The notes beneath the pieces are model-generated. The model was given only the letters and a program-made list of their open reading frames with translations. It searched no databases and had not been told where the DNA came from. Shown here one piece after another: positions 24,783 to 34,269 of a DNA stretch of 64,000 nt (position 1 is its first letter; each line of letters begins with the position of its first letter). This stretch comes from Bin55 sp965203735 (GTDB lineage: Bacteria > Pseudomonadota > Gammaproteobacteria > Pseudomonadales > Azotimanducaceae). The DNA is taken from contig OZ241909.1 of NCBI GenBank assembly GCA_965203735.1, positions 1,240,001 to 1,304,000 on the forward strand, written 5' to 3'. The position numbers and the translations under genes were made by a program.

Positions 24783-26237
24783 CTAAGATTGCGGATCGAA
24801 GTGCTCGTACCGAACGACAGACAACTTCATGTGCGCGAGTGAGCCTAACACTTCATGAGCATAGGCTTCGGGAAATTCTATATGTGTGGCGTCCGCATGG
24901 GTTTGGTTCCAGGTGGGGTCGACGTTGCGTAGGCGATTGTCTTGCAAACGAACTTGATTCCAAGCATGGACCCCAAACGAATTCGAAGACTTGTCGTACG
25001 CAAGTCCGTACACAGTGCGTGACTGAAATCCTGCTGCCACTGCCAACGCACTTAGCAAGTCTGCGATGTCCGAGCAATCACCGGTCTTGCTGTGCAAAGT
25101 GGAGGCAACAGACTGAGGTGTTTCTGACTGCGCATACATCACATAGTCATGGGTGAATCTAACAATTGCGTTGAGTTTCTCGTCTTCATTTGAGATTCCC
25201 TTGGTAATTGACATAGCCAAGCGGTGAATCTCATCTGCTGTAGACCGAACATCGGCAGGAAAGTCATCGAAGATGCGCGAAACTCCATGTGATTCGCTTG
25301 TTGTTGTGTAATCAATAAGCAACGTACCGGACGGAGTTAGGAGATTGCTCCAAGGTCCGGGCTCTCCCTGTGCAAACGTAACCGAGAGTTCAAGCAGAGA
25401 TAGTTCGGTGGGTCGTGGGAGTGTTCCGCTAACAGGAACGGTTGTAGCATGCCTACCGAGTTTAGAGACAGCCGGCGTGTCGACTTGAGAGAGATTGCCA
25501 ACGTGACGAAGCGTCAAGCCAGAAGGATGACGAGAAATCTTCAATTGCGGAATTGAGTCTGAGGTCTCGTACTCGGACTCGATGCCCTGTGAGGAGCGAA
25601 TCAAAACGCTCGATGGTGTCATTTCTACCACTGTCCATTCATCCATAGCTGACTCTTGCTGCTCCAGCTTGATCGTGAGTAGAGAAAGTTTGTCGCCTAT
25701 GTAGATTTCTTTATCCAAGAGCCACATCTCTATACCCAAGTAATGTTGAAGTGCGTAGTCGTGAGGCAGATGCTTGGACGAAGACGCCGCTCCTTCTGCC
25801 GTCAATCCAGAATCATCCCGCTGAATACCCATCGTTTCATAGGCCATACTCTCTCCCGAACGAAATTTTTGGAAGCTGGCATGATCAAGCAAGTTGGGCA
25901 CTGATGCGGAAAAACTCAGCGTTTGCCTCGCTGTGAACGACGTGTTCCGCATTGATGTGAGCGTGAATTCGTGGGTGTATACCAACTGGCTCTCTTCGTT
26001 GAATCTACCCTCTGTAATGTGAGTGCCGACGGGAGTGCCCTTGTACTCCATGACATATGCCTGTTCCTTGAACTTTGCTTGTGCGAGAGTGTCAATGCTC
26101 GAAATCTGGACTGTCTTGGAGCAACCGAGCAGAAGCGCGACCATTGAGGTGCAAATACAGAAAAACGCCGTGAATCGCAGCCGTGCGTATCGAAGACTGG
26201 ATGTGAATAAACACCTGAACATTAGTGTTGTTCGCAT
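24783..26237 (-). CDS. Transglutaminase-like lipoprotein
   Basis: 484-residue predicted lipoprotein (VALLLGCSKT) with an N-terminal beta-rich region and a C-terminal transglutaminase-like (papain-fold) domain. The catalytic triad can be read as Cys in SKTGDCSDIADLLSALAVAA, His in NSFGVHAWNQV and Asp in RNVDPTWNQ. In bacteria such domains mostly act as proteases or peptide-modifying enzymes in the envelope; the substrate is unknown. It diverges from glnS with only 47 bases between the two starts, so the promoters must overlap. Confidence 0.8.
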   Translation of the reverse strand: MRTTLMFRCLFTSSLRYARLRFTAFFCICTSMVALLLGCSKTVQISSIDTLAQAKFKEQAYVMEYKGTPVGTHITEGRFNEESQLVYTHEFTLTSMRNTSFTARQTLSFSASVPNLLDHASFQKFRSGESMAYETMGIQRDDSGLTAEGAASSSKHLPHDYALQHYLGIEMWLLDKEIYIGDKLSLLTIKLEQQESAMDEWTVVEMTPSSVLIRSSQGIESEYETSDSIPQLKISRHPSGLTLRHVGNLSQVDTPAVSKLGRHATTVPVSGTLPRPTELSLLELSVTFAQGEPGPWSNLLTPSGTLLIDYTTTSESHGVSRIFDDFPADVRSTADEIHRLAMSITKGISNEDEKLNAIVRFTHDYVMYAQSETPQSVASTLHSKTGDCSDIADLLSALAVAAGFQSRTVYGLAYDKSSNSFGVHAWNQVRLQDNRLRNVDPTWNQTHADATHIEFPEAYAHEVLGSLAHMKLSVVRYEHFDPQS

Positions 26238-26284
26238 TCGAAATACAGAATTAGCGAGAATCCGGCCATTCCTACAATGAAACC

Positions 26285-27931
26285 ATGAAAAACGAAGACT
26301 TGCGTGACTTCATCCGCAATCGGATACGGGAGGACATCGCCGCAGAGCGGGTCTCAGGCAGCGTGACCACTCGTTTCCCACCTGAACCCAACGGCTATCT
26401 GCATATTGGACATGCGAAGTCCATTTGCCTCAACTTTGGTATTGCTAACGAGTTCGACGGTGTAACCTACCTGCGTTTTGATGATACGAATCCGCTTACC
26501 GAAAGTCCCGAGTACGTAACCGCGATTCAAGAAGACATTCGCTGGTTGGGATTCGACTGGCAAGAAAACTTGACGTTCGCATCAGACTACTTTCCCCAAC
26601 TCTATGCGTTCGCTGAAGAGCTGATCGGACGTGGAAAGGCATTTGTCTGTGACTTAAGCCAGGACGAGATTCGAGACACTCGAGGCACTTTCAGTCGTCC
26701 GGGGGTAGAGAGCCCTTTTCGGAACCGTTCGATTCAAGAGAACTTGGATTTATTCCGCAGAATGCGCAAGGGTGAATTTGAAAACGGCACGCGTGTCTTG
26801 CGAGCCAAAATTGACATGCGTTCGCCCAACGTAAATATGCGGGATCCGGTGCTATATCGCATCTTGCATGCGAAACATCATCGCACGGGGTCGAAATGGT
26901 GCATCTATCCCATGTACGATTTCACGCATTGCATCTGCGATGCTTTGGAGGGAATCACGCACTCGCTTTGCACCCTGGAATTCGAAGACCATAGGCCGCT
27001 TTACGACTGGGTGCTCGACAACATAAACATAAATTTCCATCCTCCTCAAATCGAGTTTTCGCGACTGAATTTGGAATACACCCTAATGTCGAAGAGAGTG
27101 TTGAACAAGCTCGTGCAGAGCCACTTTGTTGAAGCATGGGACGACCCGAGAATGCCTACTCTTGCAGGTCTGAGGAATCGTGGTATTCCAGCAGCGGCAA
27201 TCCGTGAGTTTTGTCGAAGAATCGGTGTTACAAAACAAGACAATTTCATCGAAACTGAACTGCTGGACTACTGTGTCCGCAATGAACTGGAACAGTCTAC
27301 GCCCAGAGGCATGGCACTGCGCAACCCACTTCGAGTCGACATTACAAATTTTGTGGGGGAGGAAGTGGAACTGTCGGCCGATTGGCACGCCAAGAACAAG
27401 GAACTGGGGTCACGAAACCTCACGTTCGGTTCTACGATCTTCATAGATCGGTCGGACTTCGCTGAAGATCCTCCACCCAAGTACAAAAGGCTAGTCCCAG
27501 ATGGAATTGTTAGGCTACGCTACGCATTCATCATTCAATGCGATGAAGTTATTCGAGACAACAATGGTGAAATTGAGTCGTTGCGAGCCAGCTACTTTCC
27601 GGAATCGAGGAGCGGAGAGGATACAAGTGGGCTTCGACCCAAGGGAGTGATTCAATTCGTATCAGCTCCAAATGCCGCCAAAGTCCAAATCCGCGACTAC
27701 GATCGATTATTCAACACTCGAACCCCGGGAAGAGATGAGCTTGAATCTGAACTAAACCCCGAATCAAGAATTGTGTACGAAGGAATGGTTGAAAGAGCCG
27801 TTTTGGAACACCCGGTACCAAGATTTCAGTTTGAACGGATCGGATACTACCTTCGCGATTCGGCTTCGAACTCCTGCATTCCGGTATTTCACAGGACAGC
27901 GGGATTGTCGGAAGGTTGGAAACCGAAGTGA
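26285..27931 (+). CDS. glnS: Glutaminyl-tRNA synthetase
   Basis: 548-residue class I aminoacyl-tRNA synthetase that charges tRNA-Gln in the cytoplasm. The HIGH motif appears in FPPEPNGYLHIGHAKSICLN and the KMSKS equivalent in LEYTLMSKRVLNKL. Length is close to the E. coli enzyme. It is the direct GlnRS form typical of gammaproteobacteria and does not rely on the GatCAB route. Its end overlaps the next gene. Confidence 0.98.
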   Translation: MKNEDLRDFIRNRIREDIAAERVSGSVTTRFPPEPNGYLHIGHAKSICLNFGIANEFDGVTYLRFDDTNPLTESPEYVTAIQEDIRWLGFDWQENLTFASDYFPQLYAFAEELIGRGKAFVCDLSQDEIRDTRGTFSRPGVESPFRNRSIQENLDLFRRMRKGEFENGTRVLRAKIDMRSPNVNMRDPVLYRILHAKHHRTGSKWCIYPMYDFTHCICDALEGITHSLCTLEFEDHRPLYDWVLDNININFHPPQIEFSRLNLEYTLMSKRVLNKLVQSHFVEAWDDPRMPTLAGLRNRGIPAAAIREFCRRIGVTKQDNFIETELLDYCVRNELEQSTPRGMALRNPLRVDITNFVGEEVELSADWHAKNKELGSRNLTFGSTIFIDRSDFAEDPPPKYKRLVPDGIVRLRYAFIIQCDEVIRDNNGEIESLRASYFPESRSGEDTSGLRPKGVIQFVSAPNAAKVQIRDYDRLFNTRTPGRDELESELNPESRIVYEGMVERAVLEHPVPRFQFERIGYYLRDSASNSCIPVFHRTAGLSEGWKPK

Positions 27932-28857
27932 CAGGTCTCTCTCGAGAGACAGTTGTGGAGGCGGCTTCTCGTATTCGACCACATATTCATCGCACTCCTG
28001 TCTTCACATGCCGTACGCTTAACGACATGTTGGGATCGGAGCTCTTCTTTAAGTGCGAGAACTTTCAAAAGGTGGGTGCGTTCAAGGCACGGGGAGCCCT
28101 AAACGCCGTTCTCTCCATTGAAGACGATACAAGCGCGGTCGTTACGCACTCCTCTGGAAATCATGGTGCTGCATTGGCTTGGGCGGCGAGTCTGCGTGGC
28201 ATGGACTGTCATGTCGTTGTGCCTAAGGATGCGTCAAAGTTCAAACGTGCAGCCATGAGGCGCTATGGAGCTCAATTGATCGATTGTGGTCCCGAACTTG
28301 ATAGTCGAGAAACCAAACTTGGTGAATTTCTGGAGCAGAGTCGTGCTCGTTTCATTCCTCCGTACGACGACCCGCACATCATTGCAGGACAAGGAACCGC
28401 AACACTGGAACTCATGGACCGAATTGCTAATCTTGATCAAGTCTGGGTCCCAATTGGAGGCGGGGGCCTTGCATCGGGAGCCATTCTGGCAGCGAACGGT
28501 CAGACCGAGGTCGTGGGGGCAGAACCTGAACTGGCGGACGACGCCTTTGAATCCATGAAGTCTGGAAGACGGGAATCTCCTCGTGAGCCAGTAACCATCG
28601 CCGACGGACTGCGATCTTCTTTGGGGGACCAAACCTTCGAGATTCTGTATCGAGCACGTACAACCATAGCCTTGGCGTCAGAGTCCGAAATAGCCAAAGC
28701 TATGAGGATGGTATGGGAGCATATGAAAATCGTGGTGGAACCATCGAGTGCCGTCACACTGGCAGCCATATTCAGGAATCCGCACTTGGTAAGGAAGAGG
28801 ATCGGTGTTGTGTTGAGCGGGGGAAATGTGACCTTTCCAGATACACTTCAGGACTAA
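27928..28857 (+). CDS. PLP-dependent threonine/serine dehydratase or serine racemase
   Basis: 309-residue fold-type II PLP enzyme. The PLP lysine is in KVGAFKARGALNAV (Lys53 from this start). The phosphate-binding and cofactor loops are SSGNHGAALAWAASLRG and VWVPIGGGGLASGAI. Short length and lack of an ACT regulatory domain suggest a catabolic dehydratase or serine racemase rather than biosynthetic IlvA. GTG 27928 shares its last bases with the glnS stop (GTGA), giving translational coupling; a TTG at 27916 is the alternative. The gene is followed directly by the phytanoyl-CoA dioxygenase-like gene. Confidence 0.85.
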   Translation: MTGLSRETVVEAASRIRPHIHRTPVFTCRTLNDMLGSELFFKCENFQKVGAFKARGALNAVLSIEDDTSAVVTHSSGNHGAALAWAASLRGMDCHVVVPKDASKFKRAAMRRYGAQLIDCGPELDSRETKLGEFLEQSRARFIPPYDDPHIIAGQGTATLELMDRIANLDQVWVPIGGGGLASGAILAANGQTEVVGAEPELADDAFESMKSGRRESPREPVTIADGLRSSLGDQTFEILYRARTTIALASESEIAKAMRMVWEHMKIVVEPSSAVTLAAIFRNPHLVRKRIGVVLSGGNVTFPDTLQD

Positions 28858-28861
28858 AGTG

Positions 28862-29965
28862 ATGGTCGAATTTGAAAAGAGTCTCCAACAGTCTCGAAAA
28901 CAAGCTCTAGCTCTTCCAAACCGCGGTCCACTTGTCATGAAGGGAAACGGGTCCGTCGATCGCGCAATAATAGAAGCCTATTGGAAATATGGTTTCTACG
29001 TGCTAGAAGACGTCATTTCCATTGCGGAAATTGATGACTTGAACTCGGAATTCCAGGACTTGCTCGCGCGATCTCCCTTGTCCTCTGGAGCTACAACAGA
29101 TTCACTCGGCCGATCCTTGACGTTTGATGAAACCCAGAAAAAGCTGTTTCGCTTCGCGCGTCCGCTAACCGATCCCTATGGAGAAACGGATGTTGGGGGA
29201 GGCCGCTACCAAGTACGGATGTCGGAACCTATTGCACCCGATGGTGCGCCGGAAGAGGTCTTGCTACAAATTGGTGGGATATTGCAATTCCTCGATGCTG
29301 CACTGAGAATTTATGGGCATCCGCGATTGCTTGCGTTAGCGGAGGCTGTCAATGGGCCAGACTTCACTCCCTTTACAGAAACCATGTGGATCAAACAACC
29401 TCGACTGGGGGCAGCGGTCTCGTGGCATCAAGACGGCACCACCCATTGGAGCAACCCCGATTTGGATCAGGGTTCGCACGGATTTAACTACATGCTCAAT
29501 TTGAGAGAGACTACACCGAACAACGCGCTGTGGGTGATTCCAGGATCTCACAAGAATGGAAAAGCTAATTTGAAGCAAATGGTGAAAGACTCGGGATCGG
29601 AGAGGTTGGAAGGCGCACTCCCACTGTTGTGTAAGTCTGGCGATGTAGCAATTTGCAATCGACAAATCGTGCATGGATCGTTTCCAAACACATCCTCTAA
29701 TCCTCGCTACACCTTGGTGTTCGGATTTCATAGAAAATCTTCGGTACTCGGTGTGAAGGGATGGGCAAAGGAACCGTTTAGCGAGGATTACATTGCGAGA
29801 AGCTGCAGACTTATCGCTACCGCGATAGAAGCGAGGCGAAAAAAGTACCCGAAGGAACAAGGCTACCAGTATGCACTCACGAAGAGTCAATCACGGACCA
29901 ACTCGGAAGACCTCCCACTCCTTGCAGAAATGACGAACTATCAACAATACGCGATCGGAATTTAG
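28862..29965 (+). CDS. Phytanoyl-CoA dioxygenase (PhyH) family oxygenase
   Basis: 367-residue Fe(II)/2-oxoglutarate-dependent oxygenase. The iron-binding pair His and Asp lie in VSWHQDGTTHWSNPDL, the distal His in NRQIVHGSFPN, and the 2-oxoglutarate Arg in NPRYTLVFGFH. The family hydroxylates diverse small molecules, from ectoine and phosphonates to fatty acyl groups. The start is the ATG at 28862, with AGGA eight bases upstream; a GTG sits one codon earlier. It starts four bases after the PLP enzyme gene, so the two enzymes may act in one pathway. Confidence 0.85.
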   Translation: MVEFEKSLQQSRKQALALPNRGPLVMKGNGSVDRAIIEAYWKYGFYVLEDVISIAEIDDLNSEFQDLLARSPLSSGATTDSLGRSLTFDETQKKLFRFARPLTDPYGETDVGGGRYQVRMSEPIAPDGAPEEVLLQIGGILQFLDAALRIYGHPRLLALAEAVNGPDFTPFTETMWIKQPRLGAAVSWHQDGTTHWSNPDLDQGSHGFNYMLNLRETTPNNALWVIPGSHKNGKANLKQMVKDSGSERLEGALPLLCKSGDVAICNRQIVHGSFPNTSSNPRYTLVFGFHRKSSVLGVKGWAKEPFSEDYIARSCRLIATAIEARRKKYPKEQGYQYALTKSQSRTNSEDLPLLAEMTNYQQYAIGI

Positions 29966-30190
29966 GTCACCAATCACGGGTTTCCTCAAGAATTCAGTAT
30001 CTCTCGAAGAAACGCATATACAATCCTAATCCTCGAGACTCAACGCTGCAGAATCGCGAGTCGCAAACGCTGCACAGGAACCTCCACTTGACATGCACAT
30101 TTGGTTGTCAGGCTTACAACAGTTTGACAAGATGCTGTGTTGCCGAAGTTCGTGAGATCTGCTAGCTCAAACATAGGAGAAGTCGTTCAA

Positions 30191-32110
30191 ATGAAGAACA
30201 AACTTGCAATTGCGGGATTACTCGGCATGGCAGTGCTTATAGCTGCATGTAGTGGAAATCCTCAACGTCCGTATACAGTGACGGGAGAATTCATCGTTGC
30301 TGATCTGGAGGAAGTGCCGTCGTATATACAAGAAATGATCGATTCCGGTAGGATTGAAGTAGAGCCGCCCATCGATATAGCCGCTGTAACCGTTTCGGTT
30401 GTCCGCGTAGTGAAGAACGATGACGGTGATATGTCGGACGAGGTTTTGGCGTCCGGATCGTTCGAAAACGGAACCATTGAACTCGAAGGAACGATTGCTG
30501 CTCCAACCGAAGTTAGCATCTCCATCGATGTAGGATTCGACGAGCCTATGAAGTTGAATGCCATTATCGCCCCGGACCAGGGAATAGCATTCAAACTCAT
30601 CGATCAGGTGACACCCGCTAGTTACGATCAGCTCATGTTAGTGGGAGAGTATGGAATCCACGAGGAATCGGAAGACAAGTACGTGATTTCCGGTGACTTG
30701 AGTGGTCTTGAAGGAGACCTGGCGTTCGCCGAAGTGGAAATCTACGGAAGCAAATGGAACGACGAGAAGCAGACAATCACAAATTTCGCTTTGGGACCGG
30801 TAAATCCAACGGACGGGAAGTTTATGTTTGAAGGCACGGCCAGTGATCCAGTAGTTGTCACTATGTTTGTTCGGGTAGGAAGTGGCACTTACAAGAACGT
30901 AGGGATTATCGCCGAAGCTGGCGTAGAGGTGGATGTCTCGATGGATGGATCGACTCTTGTAGCAAGCGCACCTGAGGGTTCTCAACACTACACCGTGATC
31001 AATAGTTGGGCAATGGATGAGGAATATCTTGCGAAGGTCAGCGCATACGAAGCAGCATTTAGCGCTTTCCAACAAGAGGCGGAAGCGCGACGGGCTGAGG
31101 CCGAAGCAACGCAGGAGGAGGAAGCTTCTACAGCCGAATCCGATGCGTCCGCAATGGAAGGCTCAGAGGACTCAACTGAGTCTGAAGCAGTTGCAGTAGA
31201 AGCCGAAGCCGAAGCCGAAGAACCGAAGGTCGCGAGTATAGACTTGGCTCCGGCAGCGGAGGGTTGTGAGCACATTGACACGAGCAGCTTTGAGCCGTTG
31301 GACCTCTGGAGCTACGAACGGGCTGCTAACGAAGATGCACCGGAGCATATGAAACTCCAAGCTGAAGTTGCCGATTACCGCACCGCGGCACTGCAGCGAA
31401 TTGCTGGGAATCTCGATGATCCTTTAGCCGCACTCTTAGCAGTAGAAATGCGTGCCTTTACATCCAATGAAGACCAATTGGCAGCATTGGACAAGTTGGC
31501 CACTTCATCACTCGACTCCGAACTCATAGAAAAGCGAGTAGTACCTCAGCGAGATACGATCTTTGCGAGGATGGAAGCTGAAACCAATGACAAGGGACTA
31601 GTTCCAGGCCAAGTGGCTCCAGAGTTCACGCTTGCTTCCTTGGACGGCACCGAAGTCTCTTTGTATGAGACCATTGCAGAAAATGACCACGTCTTGGTTG
31701 ATTTTTGGGCATCTTGGTGCGGACCGTGCATTGCAAGCTTTCCAAAACTGAAAAAGCTCCACGCAGCGTTTAACGACGACGGGTTTGAAATCATTTCAAT
31801 ATCTATTGATGAGACCTTTGAAGAGTGGGAACAAAAATCCTTAAGCCTTGAACTGCCCTGGCTCGATCTCGGTGAAGTAGACGGCAAAGAATTCCAAGGA
31901 ACGACACCTGTCGCCTACGGCGTGGGGTGGATTCCGAAAGGCTACTTGATTGACAGTAAGGGTTGCATTGTTGACAAGGACATGCAGGGAGAAAAGCTAC
32001 AAGAGCTACTTGTTGCACAACATGGCGACAAGCCCGAGCTACAGGAGGAGGTTGAGGAAGAGGAAGCAGAATCTCCTGATGACTCCGATACCGAAGTCGA
32101 CGAGGTGTAG
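30191..32110 (+). CDS. TlpA-like thioredoxin lipoprotein with N-terminal DUF4369-like domain
   Basis: 639-residue predicted lipoprotein (lipobox LIAACSGN, Cys20). Residues 20-260 form beta-rich repeats resembling the DUF4369 domain often fused to TlpA-type thioredoxins. A highly acidic, Ala/Glu/Ser-rich linker, about 290-350, separates a helical region from the thioredoxin fold. The active site is FWASWCGPCIASFP (Cys510, Cys513). The tail is again acidic. The frame opens at 30137, but ATG 30191 starts the signal peptide and follows AGGAG. It likely acts as a disulfide reductase or exchange protein in the periplasm. First of four same-strand envelope genes. Confidence 0.82.
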   Translation: MKNKLAIAGLLGMAVLIAACSGNPQRPYTVTGEFIVADLEEVPSYIQEMIDSGRIEVEPPIDIAAVTVSVVRVVKNDDGDMSDEVLASGSFENGTIELEGTIAAPTEVSISIDVGFDEPMKLNAIIAPDQGIAFKLIDQVTPASYDQLMLVGEYGIHEESEDKYVISGDLSGLEGDLAFAEVEIYGSKWNDEKQTITNFALGPVNPTDGKFMFEGTASDPVVVTMFVRVGSGTYKNVGIIAEAGVEVDVSMDGSTLVASAPEGSQHYTVINSWAMDEEYLAKVSAYEAAFSAFQQEAEARRAEAEATQEEEASTAESDASAMEGSEDSTESEAVAVEAEAEAEEPKVASIDLAPAAEGCEHIDTSSFEPLDLWSYERAANEDAPEHMKLQAEVADYRTAALQRIAGNLDDPLAALLAVEMRAFTSNEDQLAALDKLATSSLDSELIEKRVVPQRDTIFARMEAETNDKGLVPGQVAPEFTLASLDGTEVSLYETIAENDHVLVDFWASWCGPCIASFPKLKKLHAAFNDDGFEIISISIDETFEEWEQKSLSLELPWLDLGEVDGKEFQGTTPVAYGVGWIPKGYLIDSKGCIVDKDMQGEKLQELLVAQHGDKPELQEEVEEEEAESPDDSDTEVDEV

Positions 32111-32472
32111 CCTCTAGCAGATTGCCTGTCTACTTTAGATCGCGGTACTACAACAGTGCCGCGATCTATGATTCCGTGTCTGCAATACCGACGGAAATCT
32201 TCCTGATAATGAAGTGCCATTCTTCGTTACTTAACGTAGTCTTCCGAGAAACTCCGTTTACGTCAGAACGAACATTCGCATAGCCTTTAGAGTCGCTGAT
32301 CCACGGAGCTACATTGTTAAGTTTCGTGGCAAATTGTCTCGTTTCAGCCAACTGTCGTATGGAACGTTAGCTGGCGGTATTGGGAACTTACATTCCCTTT
32401 CTGGTATCCAAGAATAGTACGCACTTCATTCGCCTTGCGAGATCAATCAACCCCAACGGGAGGATTCATCAA
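32111..32472 (+). other. Intergenic region upstream of first barrel gene
   Basis: About 360 bases. It holds the hairpin at 32136-32168 and the ribosome-binding site GGGAGGA at 32458-32464, eight bases before ATG 32473. A longer frame that starts at 32380 would cover part of it but lacks a good site. No other gene was seen. Confidence 0.5.
32136..32168 (+). terminator. Strong hairpin after the TlpA-like gene, possible terminator
   Basis: 13-bp stem with one G-U pair: arm TAGATCGCGGTAC, 7-base loop, arm GTGCCGCGATCTA. It begins 26 bases after the stop codon. No T-run follows on either strand, so it could be a Rho-assisted terminator, an mRNA-stability stem or a protein site. Confidence 0.5.
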
Positions 32473-33231
32473 ATGATTAGGAGACTTGCTTCTTCAATGG
32501 CATTAGTGGCTGGATTGTTCTGCCTGTTTGGAACTTCTGTTAAGGCTGTTGACTTGGAAGACGTTTACTTAACGGGAGGAGTCGTTCATTGGCCGGAATT
32601 TGGTTCTTCCAATCCTCGATTCTCTTTTCCATTCCCGACAATCGCTCCATATACGCGCACTACTTTCTCAGAGTCGAGCTCTCAGACCAGCTTCAAGATT
32701 GGCGCGGGCTACTCCCTTAACAACTCATGGTCCATTGAAGCAGTCGCAATTGTCGGCATGAATCATGAGACCCACATTCCAAGCTTGTTTGATGGCTTCT
32801 ACCCAATTATTTCCGAGGTGGTTGGAGACGTTTTTGATGATGATCTCGTGATTGATTACGATCTCAGCGTAACACACAGTTTGAAAGCCTCCATTCTGAG
32901 AATCAACCCGGTTTATACGGCTTCCCTCCAGCGAAACTTTTTTGTGTTCGGAACTGCTGGGATTGCTTTCATTGAGCGCGACGTGAAAATGTCCATCAGA
33001 ACGGAGTACAGATTCGACGATGAATTAAGCCAACCGATTGATATTCTCTTCCCTCCGTCTGTACAGATCTCATCAGAATCCGATTCCACCGCAAATCTTT
33101 TTGCGTCTGCCGGGCTTAAATGGAGTCCGAATGGTGGGCGATCTGCGATTTCGATTTCGTACTCGAACTACTTCGACACACCGGGCGATGTTACGAATTC
33201 ACTGGAATTGGACTATCAGTGGAAATTCTGA
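32473..33231 (+). CDS. Outer-membrane beta-barrel protein, paralogue 1
   Basis: 252-residue secreted protein: signal peptide (ASSMALVAGLFCLFGTSVKA), then alternating amphipathic strands, ending ELDYQWKF with the C-terminal Phe typical of barrel proteins recognised by BamA. Size suggests an eight-stranded barrel like OmpW or the OmpA N-terminal domain. It is homologous to the next gene: both share a strand GGxVHWPxF after the signal peptide, a 'W-S-I/V-E......IVG' strand and 'A-S/T-I-x-R-I/V-x-PVY'. Function unknown. It lies between two thioredoxin-fold lipoprotein genes. Confidence 0.78.
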   Translation: MIRRLASSMALVAGLFCLFGTSVKAVDLEDVYLTGGVVHWPEFGSSNPRFSFPFPTIAPYTRTTFSESSSQTSFKIGAGYSLNNSWSIEAVAIVGMNHETHIPSLFDGFYPIISEVVGDVFDDDLVIDYDLSVTHSLKASILRINPVYTASLQRNFFVFGTAGIAFIERDVKMSIRTEYRFDDELSQPIDILFPPSVQISSESDSTANLFASAGLKWSPNGGRSAISISYSNYFDTPGDVTNSLELDYQWKF

Positions 33232-33468
33232 GCACTACGGGATCAATCACTTGCATGCACTGGTGGTTCTTGTGAAACATCGTGGGATTTCGAGATTTCC
33301 AGCCCGAAATGTCAGTGAAAGTCAACATTGGTGTCCGGGCATGAACTACAATCAGAGTGGTCTTGGAATATGAAACTGGCACCGTGTGCCGGGGTGTTTC
33401 ATGGATTCCAGACTGCGTCCTTGCGTCGACAAAGTCAATGATCCTACAGGGTAAAGAGGAATCCACAA

Positions 33469-34152
33469 GTGAAAAGCAAAACCACGTATTTCCTGACCAG
33501 ATTGATCGGAACGGCGCTCGTTTTTTGCGCTGCCTCCAGTTCAGCTGCAGCCCTTTTCCCGTTTTACGTCGCAGGGGGCATAGTCCACTGGCCATCGTTT
33601 AGCAACAGTGTTGAGACGTCTCTTCAAGAGTCACCGGGTGGCATTCCCGCAGATTCCGTTCAAGTGTCTAACAAGGACACAGGTCTCCGAATCACTGTTG
33701 GCTTCTCTTTTAATGAAACATGGTCGGTGGAAGGATCCTACATTGTGGGTCCATCACAAGACGGGACTATAACGGATCTTCCACCAATAGGCTTCGAGGA
33801 TGTGTTTGCGTTGGACATCGAAACTGAATTGGAAGCAACCATTTACCGAGTCAGTCCGGTGTACGAATATGTACTCAGAGATCCAATTTCCGTACAGTTG
33901 AAAGCAGGCATTGCGAGAATTCAGACTGAGGGGACCGCAACCACCAGGACGAGAGTTCTTGGATCTGAAGTGCAGCTGCCAAGTCAAACAGTCTCGGAAT
34001 CTATGAATGAAACGAAGGCATTTGCAGCTTCAGCACTAAAGCTAAATTTTCGGGACGGCAAGATTGCGGTAGTTGCATCGCTTGTGCAATACTTGGACCC
34101 TCTTGAGGGATTGGACAGAGCTCTCGAATTGGATCTGCTTTGGAGATTTTGA
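33469..34152 (+). CDS. Outer-membrane beta-barrel protein, paralogue 2
   Basis: 227-residue secreted barrel protein, tandem paralogue of the preceding gene. Matching segments include FYVAGGIVHWPSFSN, FNETWSVEGSYIVG, ATIYRVSPVYEYVL and the terminal ALELDLLWRF. The start is GTG 33469, with AGAGGA upstream, followed by a signal peptide (LIGTALVFCAASSSAAA). Identity to paralogue 1 is low outside these blocks, so the duplication is old. The loops differ in length and charge, which would fit different external ligands. Function unknown. Confidence 0.75.
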   Translation: MKSKTTYFLTRLIGTALVFCAASSSAAALFPFYVAGGIVHWPSFSNSVETSLQESPGGIPADSVQVSNKDTGLRITVGFSFNETWSVEGSYIVGPSQDGTITDLPPIGFEDVFALDIETELEATIYRVSPVYEYVLRDPISVQLKAGIARIQTEGTATTRTRVLGSEVQLPSQTVSESMNETKAFAASALKLNFRDGKIAVVASLVQYLDPLEGLDRALELDLLWRF

Positions 34153-34269
34153 CGGTTTAGCTCCAGACACCTGAACCGCATGTCCATGCCACGCTGGTTC
34201 AACTGATGATCCCTGCAGGTAAAGTCCCACCTTTGCCATTCAGTCAAATGATCTAAGGCGAATTGGAAC

